Below are positions 1 through 7,390 of a DNA stretch of 31,664 nt, one piece after another. The translations under genes and the position numbers were made by a program. Position 1 is the stretch's first letter. Each line of letters opens with the position of its first letter. Below the pieces are notes generated by a model. It was given only the letters and a program-made list of their open reading frames with translations. It had not been told where the DNA came from and made no database searches. Source of the stretch: Prevotella sp. CAG:1320 (lineage in GTDB: Bacteria; Bacteroidota; Bacteroidia; Bacteroidales; Bacteroidaceae). The stretch is from assembly GCA_000435635.1 (NCBI GenBank), contig FR882122.1, forward strand, positions 1-31,664, read 5' to 3'.

Positions 1-613
1 ACAAAGCAGCGTGATGAGCTTCTACCCTTGCTGATGAACGGTCAGGCATCGGTAAATTATCATTTATCGCACGATTGAGTTCTATCTTGCGGTCGATACA
101 AGTTAATATGGAAACCAGTTTTTCTTGTTCATCTTTGGTTTGTGGCATCATTAGTTTCAGTTCTCCAATACCTGCCTGCGATAGATTATCTCTTGCAGAA
201 CCCGTACTAAGCCCAACCATATATTCATAAAGCGTATCTAAATTGTATTTCAAAAAAATAGAGCTATAATCTGGATTAGGAAGAATAGCGCAAATAGCTT
301 GATTTGTACATGCCTCAATTTTAAGCAACGATGCTTTCCCCGCAGTAGCTCCATACATAGCTACAAGAACTGTATCTATTGGATATAATTTTGTACTTGA
401 ATTTTCGTAGCCTTTTTGTGTTATAAAGTTAGTTGCTTTGTATATATAAGGAGAAGAGAGTTCTCCGCTATTAATCCAAGGAATATTTCCATTCTCATAA
501 TACTCTTTCTCTGTTGTCAAAGGAGTTGCGCCTGATGAAGTTTCAAATTCATTTGAAAGTTTTATACACTTCCATCCTTGAGGTACGATACGCTTTCTCT
601 TATATTTTCTCAT
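1..613 (-). CDS. hsdS: Type I restriction enzyme specificity subunit HsdS (partial, 3' end outside window)
   Basis: HsdS sets the DNA target of the type I methyltransferase and nuclease complex. The reading frame begins with ATG at 613, preceded by an AGAGG ribosome site, and is still open at the window edge after about 204 codons. The visible part is one target recognition domain with family motifs: PQGWK near the start, NIPWINSGEL, a VAMYGATAGKASLL-type strand, NQAICAI, and the stretch ending in IDRKIELNRAINDNL that starts the central helix. Normally NDNL is followed by an EAMAKQLYDYWF-type helix. Here it is followed by PMPDRSSARVEAHHAA, which is unusual and may mark a recombination junction or the end of the product. 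It is the last gene of the hsdR-hsdM-rhuM operon. Family is confident; completeness and target are unknown. Confidence 0.9.
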   Translation of the reverse strand, partial: MRKYKRKRIVPQGWKCIKLSNEFETSSGATPLTTEKEYYENGNIPWINSGELSSPYIYKATNFITQKGYENSSTKLYPIDTVLVAMYGATAGKASLLKIEACTNQAICAILPNPDYSSIFLKYNLDTLYEYMVGLSTGSARDNLSQAGIGELKLMMPQTKDEQEKLVSILTCIDRKIELNRAINDNLPMPDRSSARVEAHHAAL

Positions 614-629
614 TTTTTATCCTCTTTGT

Positions 630-649
630 TTCGTTATTCTTCGTTATTC
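630..649. repeat. Two tandem 10-bp repeats just before hsdS
   Basis: The unit TTCGTTATTC occurs twice in direct succession (630-639, 640-649), in the 45-bp gap between the small upstream gene and the hsdS ribosome site. Two copies are too few to prove instability, but slippage here would move spacing upstream of hsdS. Confidence 0.7.
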
Positions 650-658
650 AAAAGACAC

Positions 659-982
659 TCATATTCCACTTTCCGGGTCATATTCTTTCCGATAATCTAA
701 GATATATGAATGTATTAAGCCGGGATAGGTATAGAAATAGTGGCGGCGCACCTGCTTGAACAGTTGTAGCATACGTTCATCGCCAAGAAAGCTGAACATA
801 TAATCAAGCAGAAGCCCCACTTCGTTTTGCGAGGCTTTGCGGCTACAAATATCCTTCACCAACGGAGTGTATTCAACTACCGCCATATCGGCAAGCCCTT
901 GCATCTGTTCAACAATTCCGTTCATGCTCTCCAGCAAGCTGTCGTAATCGTCCATATTGTCATTGCGATTCTTTGTATTCAT
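659..982 (-). CDS. Small unknown protein between rhuM and hsdS
   Basis: A 107-residue protein that I do not recognise. It is acidic at the N-terminus (MDDYDSLLESMNGI), has no signal peptide or membrane segment, and looks mostly helical, ending in an aromatic-rich stretch (RRHYFYTYPGLIHSYILDY). It sits 56 bp after the rhuM stop and 45 bp before hsdS, on the same strand, so it is very likely co-transcribed with the restriction genes. A role in assembling or controlling the complex is possible only by position. The ATG at 982 is the first in the frame. Confidence 0.7.
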   Translation of the reverse strand: MNTKNRNDNMDDYDSLLESMNGIVEQMQGLADMAVVEYTPLVKDICSRKASQNEVGLLLDYMFSFLGDERMLQLFKQVRRHYFYTYPGLIHSYILDYRKEYDPESGI

Positions 983-1038
983 TGCCTGCTCCGCTCTAAG
1001 ATTCCTATTTCAAATCGGTAATTGCGATTACCGATTTG

Positions 1039-2040
1039 CTATTTCCCCAGCATATCCCTTACTTCTTTGTCGAAATCCGAATCAATGCGTTGCGTACGAT
1101 TGAATATGTCGTACTCACTGTCCGCTTTTGCCTTTGCTTGTGCGGCAGAAATACGCCCTTTGTCGGGCAAGATTTTATAATCATTGAACGTCAGGAACTT
1201 GGCTACGCTTGCGGCAAATTGCTCCATAGTGAAAGGGTTTTGACGCTCAATTTGATTTTCTATATAGTCAAAACAAGAAGTTACTGTACGTTCCAGTTGC
1301 CGGATTTGTTTCTCGTCCAAATAATTCTTTGCTATCGACACATCAGATTTGAGTATTCGTCCTTTGGGAGAGTTTTTCCACGTGGTCAGCCCCATGTGTT
1401 CTTTGGTATGGTCTGCCTTGGTGTAGATGATTTCTGCTGCTGTCTGTCCGATAATAGCATAGTGGAAGCGGTTTTGCACCATTGCGTAAAACTCTTTTGT
1501 TGTCGGGGAATTGCGGTCATAGTCCGTACTGCATTAGGCATAAATATCCGTAATCTGTTGCCAAATGCGCCGTTCACTTGCACGAATGGAGCGTACCCTT
1601 TCAAGCAACTCGCGGAAATAATCCTTGCCGAATACAGCCGTTCCTTGCTTCAACCTGTCATCATCCAATACGAAACCTTTATGAATATATTCATTCAGTA
1701 TCTTTGTCGCCCATTGGCGGAAACGGGTGGCTTTCGTGGAATTCACACGATAACCGACGGAGATAATCATGTCGAGGTTGTAGAAATCAACAAGCTCCTC
1801 AACCTCTCCTCTTATACCTCTGTTCACGACGGTTGCAATTTTTGCAACTGTCGTATCGGGAGATAATTCACCGTCTTTGTATATGTTGGCAATGTGACGG
1901 CTGATTCCCGATTTATCAACGCCAAAAAGTTGAGCCATTGCCTTTTGGGTACACCAAATCGTATCGTCTTTGATGACGACCTGCACTTTGCCATCTTCTT
2001 CTGGCATACTGTAAAGTAGAAATTGTATTTCGTTTGCCAT
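1039..2040 (-). pseudogene. rhuM: RhuM family protein, interrupted by an in-frame TAA
   Basis: RhuM proteins are common passengers in type I restriction loci; their biochemical role is not settled. Residues 1-168 (MANEIQFLLYSMPEEDGKVQV..) hold the Bro-like N-terminal region with the family stretch QKAMAQLFGVDKSGISRHI and DMIISVGYRVNS. A TAA at 1536-1534 stops this part after QQITDIYA. The next codons continue in exactly the same frame (CSTDYDRNSPTTKEFYAMVQNRFHYA) to a stop at 1039. Together this is 333 residues, close to what I recall as the usual family length. One base change (for example GAA to TAA) explains the break; no frameshift is needed. It starts 5 bp after hsdM. Either it is a recent pseudogene, or two half-proteins are made, the second possibly from ATG at 1482. 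Confidence 0.85.
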
Positions 2041-2045
2041 GATGC

Positions 2046-3704
2046 TTATCCTTTAATGTTATTGAATTGCAGACTATCCAATTGCCTCATTATTTCTGCT
2101 TCCAATCGGCGGCTTTCGGCAAATTGTTCAGCGAGCGTCCGTTTATACTCTTCCATTCGGGCATTAAATTCCCCCTCTGTTATATCCACATAGTCAATCT
2201 TTATGTCGAAATACTGCCCTGCAGAAAGGCTGTAACCTTTCTCTTTGATTTCATCGTAGGTCACAGCCACAGAAAAATCGTCCACGGCCTCCTTCTTCTG
2301 GAATGTATTGACTATCTGATCTACCTCAAAGTCACGGAGGCGGCGTTTCTGGTTGTTGCCTTCCTTGTATTCCTCGCCCAATTTGCTTGCGTCTATCAAG
2401 ATCACCTTATCATGGTTGGCCGACTTGTCAAAGAAGATGACCGATACGTTGGTGCCCGTAGTAGCAAACACATTGCTAGGCATGGAAACCACACCATACA
2501 CCCACCGCTCGTCCACGATGCGCTGCAGAATGCGCTTCTCCACCCCGCTCTTGGCAGTAATGAAACCCGTAGGAATAACGATGGCAGCCTTGCCTGTCTG
2601 CTTCAAGGAATTAATCACATGCTGTATGAAACAAGTGTAGATGGCCATCTTGGGCTTCATGGGGTCAACTTTCTTCACGGCATTTGGCACTCCCGCCCAA
2701 AAACGAATAGTATCAGATGCCAACGTATCACGGTATTCAGGAAAATCAAGTTTAAAGGGTGGATTAGAGACAATGAAATCAAACTTGCGCAACACGCCGT
2801 TACTTTCCTTGTGCGATGGTTCGGTGAGCGTATTGCCTTGAACCACATTGGGCAGCGAGTCCGAGAAATTATTAAGGATAAGGTTCAACCTCAGCATCTC
2901 GGTGGACTTTTCGGAGATGTCTTGCGAGAAAATAGTACAACGCTCCTCGCCTATCTGATGCGCCAAAGCCATGAGCAAGGTTCCCGTCCCCGCAGACGGG
3001 TCATAACAAGTCATGCCTCGCAAATCGGCGTTGTCGCCTACCAATAGGCGTGCCATCACTTGGGCAATGGCCCGTGGCGTATAATACTCCGCATACTTAC
3101 CGCCGCCCGCGTTGTTGAAGCCCTTGAGCAGATGTTCAAAGATACGGGAGAAAAAATCATATTTCTCGTCAAAAACCTCCTCGAAGTTAAACGAGGCCAC
3201 ATTGCGCATCAAGGACTTGGCAAACTCGTCACGTTTCTGCGTGTCGGTGACATAGGTTGTCAGCGGAAAGAATATATTGACTTTGCTCTTTCCCGATGTG
3301 GTGACAGAGAATGTATCGGCATTGAGCGAGGCAATATCCACCAACGTATCATCAAGCAAAGTGGAGAAATCCCCCTTTGTGGCAGAGTTGTAAAGATGGG
3401 ACAACGTATGTTCGGGTTTCAATCGCGGCACGGAATGTGGCAGATAGCTGAACAAGTCTTCCACTTCCTCTTCGGTGAACGTGTCATACTCGGCATCCCA
3501 CTTCTCGGCCTTTGACAAGCGTTCCCCATACACCGGATCACGCTTGGCCTCATAGCCAAACTTGTCATTGAAGAACTTATAGAGAAACATTTCTGTCACT
3601 ATCTTGTACTCACTGCCCGTCCCAGCCAGGCCAAAGGCACTCGTTGTACTCTTCAAGGAATCAATGAGGGCTATGGTAGCCTCTGATATGTTGATATCAC
3701 TCAT
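2046..3704 (-). CDS. hsdM: Type I restriction-modification DNA methyltransferase subunit HsdM
   Basis: HsdM makes N6-methyladenine with S-adenosylmethionine as donor and forms the core of the M2S and R2M2S complexes with HsdS and HsdR. The 552-residue product shows the AdoMet-binding motif I as YDPSAGTGTLL (about residue 235) and the amino-methyltransferase motif IV as SNPPF (about residue 313). The frame is open further upstream to 3749, but that part overlaps hsdR. I chose ATG at 3704 because it lies 4 bp after the hsdR stop and gives a family-like N-terminus (MSDINISEATIALIDSLK). The end is 5 bp from rhuM, so translation of the three genes is likely coupled. No key residue is missing. Confidence 0.95.
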   Translation of the reverse strand: MSDINISEATIALIDSLKSTTSAFGLAGTGSEYKIVTEMFLYKFFNDKFGYEAKRDPVYGERLSKAEKWDAEYDTFTEEEVEDLFSYLPHSVPRLKPEHTLSHLYNSATKGDFSTLLDDTLVDIASLNADTFSVTTSGKSKVNIFFPLTTYVTDTQKRDEFAKSLMRNVASFNFEEVFDEKYDFFSRIFEHLLKGFNNAGGGKYAEYYTPRAIAQVMARLLVGDNADLRGMTCYDPSAGTGTLLMALAHQIGEERCTIFSQDISEKSTEMLRLNLILNNFSDSLPNVVQGNTLTEPSHKESNGVLRKFDFIVSNPPFKLDFPEYRDTLASDTIRFWAGVPNAVKKVDPMKPKMAIYTCFIQHVINSLKQTGKAAIVIPTGFITAKSGVEKRILQRIVDERWVYGVVSMPSNVFATTGTNVSVIFFDKSANHDKVILIDASKLGEEYKEGNNQKRRLRDFEVDQIVNTFQKKEAVDDFSVAVTYDEIKEKGYSLSAGQYFDIKIDYVDITEGEFNARMEEYKRTLAEQFAESRRLEAEIMRQLDSLQFNNIKG

Positions 3705-3708
3705 ATAA

Positions 3709-6700
3709 TTAATAGGTGTTGTTACGTTGTTGTAAATATTCAGTCGCAATCAGGTGGCCTAGATACTTGCGGTCTTTGATGTCTGCCTGTATCTTCATCG
3801 CCACAAGTTCCTTGCTTATGATAGACAGCACATCCTGGCCAAACGCAGCTTCATTGTCCAGGACATTGATGTTGAGAAACAGCCGTCTGTCTATTTTTTC
3901 TTTCATCTTTGCCAAGTTCTCGGCAATCTCGTATTCGTGTGCCGATATAATGGGGCGTTCACGCTTTTGGTTTTGCTCCTCTACGCGCTTGTGAATACGG
4001 ACAAATCGCTCATCCCCTTTATATTTGCGCTTGAGGACATTGTTGCGGCGATTGATTTCCCGTATCTTTCTCATCACCTCGTCCATGTACTGGACGCTGG
4101 CCTTGGCATCTTCCACGCTTTGAGGCACAAATCCTTTCTTTCGGAAATACTCACGAAACTCATCGGCGAGCATCACGTATTGTTCTTCTTTCGTGTCAAA
4201 ATTTGCCTCAAATTCAGCTTGTACACGTTCGCAACGCTCCCGAATGTCATTAACGACAATCCGCAACTCTTCGGGTAGCCCTTTCTTAAATTCAAACTCC
4301 AGTTCCGAAAGAGCCACATTGATAATACCAGAAACATCGGCCTTGTGCTCCGTGCTTTCAAAAAGGTTGACACGTTCAATGCGATGAGTTACCTCTGTGA
4401 TAAGGGAGGGTATTCTTCCCACAGGGAGCGAAGCAAGTTTCTCCTTGGTTTCTTCATCGCCAAAAGAACGTACTTGGTTGATTATAGCTTTGGCATCGGA
4501 GAGCATATTGCGTAACTCATACAAGCTGTCCTTATTTTCAATTTCGTCTATTTGCTTACGGAACTCCTCTACATCGTCAACGGTGAAATTGAAAAGCACA
4601 CCCTTTATCTCTCTTATCTTCGCCTCTACATCCTCTTTGCTAACCAAGATGTCGTTGGCGATATTTTCCGTGTGTGGATTGACCGTTTCTTCCGTGGTGC
4701 GGTTACGCTCTCTAAAATAGCGGTCATCCGTTTCTTCCGTGGTGCGGTTCAGCTCTCTCAAATAGCGGTCATTGGTGGTCTCGAAGTTCTCCTTGATGTC
4801 CACAAAGTCCACCACATATCCATACTTGAAATCATGATAGGGGCGATTTACCCGCGTAAGCGCTTGCAGCAAGTCATGTCCGTCGAGAGATCGCCCTAAA
4901 TACAACTTCTTCAAGCGGGGAGCGTCAAAGCCCGTAAGAAGCATCTTGTTGACAATGAGCACGTCTGTATCTAGCTGCTTCTTAAAGCCTTCTATATACT
5001 CCTTTCGTTCCTGTTTATCACCCTCGTCATGCAATATGAGCGAAGCCTTGAGTTTAGACCCATAGTGGCCATGCATGGTCTCTGCCGCCATTTCTCCCCA
5101 ATTACCGGTGACTGGTGCCTGCAGGCTTGGCTGGTCACATCGCTCTTTCCATAGGCGGTTCATCTCCCTAGCTTGGCGATTGGTTCTGCAAACTATCATC
5201 GCTCCCACGGTATTGTCATTTTGTTCCAGGCGAAAGCGACGGAAGTCAGATATAATATAATCCAACAGAGCATTCAGGTAACTTTCATGCTCCATAATTT
5301 GGTTACGGTCAATGTCAGACTTCTTGACTTCAACATCGCCGGCCAACTTGTCAAGGATGTTTTCAATCTTCTCCTTGTAGACGGTTTCGACAGGCTCACG
5401 CATCAATTTGCACGTGTAGCCATCGGCAATGGACTTGTCATAATAGTAAGTATGTATGTAGTCGCCGAACACGCGCCAAGACTCCCGTTCCTCTTTCAAC
5501 AAAGGCGTACCGGTCAAGGCTATCTTGACCGCGTTTTGGTCAGCCTCCAACAGATTGGCCAAAAAACTGCCTTTGGGATTGTAACCGCGGTGTGCCTCGT
5601 CTATGAAGAAAATGCGTTGCAAGTGAGTGCTGTAACTGTCATCCACCATTACCTTAGCCTTATCCTCCTTGAACTTTTGGATATTGACCACCATGATTTC
5701 GGGTTTTCCCTCATCATTGCTTGTCACCTCTCGGCTCGAAATATCATCCATCAATTCCTTACGGCTCTTGGCGTTGTGGACGACAAGACCACGAGCAACA
5801 AATTCATCGGTGGCTTGCTCCATCAAGTCGATGCGGTCTACAATGAAATAGAACTTTGCCACCACATTACGCTGGGCAAAATAGTCTGTCAGGCTTTTCA
5901 CGCTGTAATAGGCGAGTGCCGTCTTTCCGCTTCCTTGCGTGTGCCAGATGATGCCACTTTTCACGCCTCTTGACAAAGCTTTGCGGATGGCGTACGAAGC
6001 AAACAACTGTTGATAGCGCATCACATGTTTTTGCAATTGCGTGCCTTGTGTACCATCAGCCAGTTCTATCTTGCGCTCCACATAGGCGAAGCCATAGCGC
6101 AACAAGAAAAGAAACCTTTCTTTGCTCAGCATGGAAGTGAGAATGCGGTTGGTCGGCGTGTCCACCGCCTGGTTGGTCTTATACTCCGGTTGATTCTTGA
6201 TCACCACGCAATTGCGATGCCTCAGCACCTTGTTCTCCACTTCTTCCGTGATGGGTTTATAGGAGTATCCTCGCGCAAGGTGTTCATCTTCCTCCCTGAA
6301 CACATTGAAGAATGCCTTCTCCTTGGCAGCGCAACAATAAAACGCCCCTTGAATAGGCACACGGCTATCGGTATCATACTCTTGGTTATTGGAGAAAATC
6401 ATCAACTGGGTGATGTTGAAAAAGCGACGAAAGCAAGACTTGCCCATTCGCCTGTTGATGCGCTCCCTCTCTGCCAAGATTCCTTCACGATTGTTCGGCT
6501 TCTTGACTTCTATGAAAGCCAGCGGAAGCCCATTTACGAAACAGGTGATGTCTGGACGGAACTCATCTTCAGTATCTTCGTTCTCGCAAGTGAACTCCGT
6601 AGTCACATGCCAAAGGTTATTGTCGGGGTTATCAAAATCTATCAGCTTGATGCCGCTATTTGACGATAACAACTGATAAAACTCCCGCCCCAGGTCATCG

Positions 6701-6921
6701 TTGTCAATCACATTCACTATCCTGGAAAGCAGCAAAGATGCGTCTTGACTGGAAATCCCAGGATTTAGTCGCCTGACAGCCCTTTGGAAAACATTGATCA
6801 ATATGTTTGACTTTGGGTCATAAATACCGACATTGTCCAGGTATGTATAGCCCAACTTGCACAAGTGAAGTGCCGCTGGCACCTGCACTCTCGTGTTCTC
6901 GGTAAAATTCGCGTTTCCCAT
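3709..6921 (-). CDS. hsdR: Type I restriction endonuclease subunit HsdR
   Basis: HsdR translocates DNA with ATP and cuts it when the HsdMS complex finds unmethylated sites. In the 1070-residue product an N-terminal PD-(D/E)XK nuclease is seen as RPDITCF plus FIEVKK (residues about 122-141). A superfamily 2 motor follows, with Walker A TQGSGKT (Lys333), a DEAH box (Asp441) and an ALTGTP motif III. The C-terminal third is helical. The frame reaches a TTG at 6996, but a promoter -7 box covers that codon (6994-7001), so I start at ATG 6921, which gives the family-like MGNANFTENTRVQVPAALHL. Residues just after the second RecA-like domain contain a 15-residue tandem duplication. It is the first gene of the operon. 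Confidence 0.93.
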   Translation of the reverse strand: MGNANFTENTRVQVPAALHLCKLGYTYLDNVGIYDPKSNILINVFQRAVRRLNPGISSQDASLLLSRIVNVIDNDDLGREFYQLLSSNSGIKLIDFDNPDNNLWHVTTEFTCENEDTEDEFRPDITCFVNGLPLAFIEVKKPNNREGILAERERINRRMGKSCFRRFFNITQLMIFSNNQEYDTDSRVPIQGAFYCCAAKEKAFFNVFREEDEHLARGYSYKPITEEVENKVLRHRNCVVIKNQPEYKTNQAVDTPTNRILTSMLSKERFLFLLRYGFAYVERKIELADGTQGTQLQKHVMRYQQLFASYAIRKALSRGVKSGIIWHTQGSGKTALAYYSVKSLTDYFAQRNVVAKFYFIVDRIDLMEQATDEFVARGLVVHNAKSRKELMDDISSREVTSNDEGKPEIMVVNIQKFKEDKAKVMVDDSYSTHLQRIFFIDEAHRGYNPKGSFLANLLEADQNAVKIALTGTPLLKEERESWRVFGDYIHTYYYDKSIADGYTCKLMREPVETVYKEKIENILDKLAGDVEVKKSDIDRNQIMEHESYLNALLDYIISDFRRFRLEQNDNTVGAMIVCRTNRQAREMNRLWKERCDQPSLQAPVTGNWGEMAAETMHGHYGSKLKASLILHDEGDKQERKEYIEGFKKQLDTDVLIVNKMLLTGFDAPRLKKLYLGRSLDGHDLLQALTRVNRPYHDFKYGYVVDFVDIKENFETTNDRYLRELNRTTEETDDRYFRERNRTTEETVNPHTENIANDILVSKEDVEAKIREIKGVLFNFTVDDVEEFRKQIDEIENKDSLYELRNMLSDAKAIINQVRSFGDEETKEKLASLPVGRIPSLITEVTHRIERVNLFESTEHKADVSGIINVALSELEFEFKKGLPEELRIVVNDIRERCERVQAEFEANFDTKEEQYVMLADEFREYFRKKGFVPQSVEDAKASVQYMDEVMRKIREINRRNNVLKRKYKGDERFVRIHKRVEEQNQKRERPIISAHEYEIAENLAKMKEKIDRRLFLNINVLDNEAAFGQDVLSIISKELVAMKIQADIKDRKYLGHLIATEYLQQRNNTY
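4686..4775. repeat. Two 45-bp tandem repeats inside hsdR
   Basis: Copies at 4686-4730 and 4731-4775 differ at only a few bases and encode DRYLRELNRTTEETD followed by DRYFRERNRTTEETV. The unit is 15 codons, so gain or loss of a copy keeps the hsdR frame. It lies in a charged linker after the second motor domain. Confidence 0.9.
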
Positions 6922-6993
6922 CAGCGTCTTTGTTTTAGGGGTTCGTGCCTCAACATTGAGGGCACATGGCAAGCCAACAGCATGCTCGTAATG

Positions 6994-7001
6994 CAAAATT
7001 A
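6994..7001 (-). promoter_or_regulatory. Predicted -7 box for the hsdR operon
   Basis: TAATTTTG on the minus strand matches the Bacteroidetes TAnnTTTG -7 consensus. It would start the transcript near 6987, about 65 nt before the ATG at 6921. No clear TTTG -33 box is seen at the normal spacing. Confidence 0.5.
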
Positions 7002-7355
7002 ATGATTTTACACGATAAATAAGGCTTCGAAGCCCTCCTTTAATATAATATAACAGACGCAGCGGACGCAGATAGTTCTTCGTCTACAGCCACGCCGAGC
7101 CTGCCAAACCTGAAGGGAAAGGCCGGGAACATAGCTCCAAAAACGCTTTTAGCATGGACAGTAACTTGTTTCATATAACTACAAAATCCATTTCACGACG
7201 TGGAACGAGTTTGGAAGCTAGCCGCGCGGAGCTTTCCCCCTAGGCGAAAGGGACTTATAAGCTATGTGAAAGGAAATCATCCGCCCAGCACGCGCGATTT
7301 GCGCGCACATTCCACAAACTTTCGGGAAAGATACGCGTAATTGGAAAAAAATGTG

Positions 7356-7363
7356 TAAGTTTG
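7356..7363 (+). promoter_or_regulatory. Predicted -7 box for murF-alr
   Basis: TAAGTTTG fits TAnnTTTG exactly and lies 27 bp before the ATG at 7391, after an A-rich tract. The expected -33 TTTG is not clear. The upstream TTG in the murF frame (7361) lies inside this box, which supports the ATG start. Confidence 0.6.
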
Positions 7364-7390
7364 CAGCGGTTAACATTAAAGACTCATGCA

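Larger units (their letters stand above)
6922..7390. other. Intergenic region between divergent hsdR and murF-alr
   Basis: 469 bp without a convincing gene. It holds the hsdR -7 box (6994-7001), a 12-bp perfect palindrome GGCTTCGAAGCC (7023-7034), a small GC hairpin around CGCGCGATTTGCGCGC (7291-7306) and the murF-alr promoter box (7356-7363). I see no RNA gene. Confidence 0.6.

Noticed and set aside
1482..1560. Frameshift as the cause of the split rhuM
   Set aside because: Codon-by-codon reading shows the two halves are in the same frame, separated by one TAA, so a nonsense change is enough.
1036..1866. 276-codon plus-strand frame in the rhuM region
   Set aside because: Antisense to rhuM; the minus strand gives a recognisable family protein.
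6922..6996. Upstream TTG start for hsdR
   Set aside because: A TAATTTTG promoter box covers the TTG, and the family-like N-terminus begins at ATG 6921.
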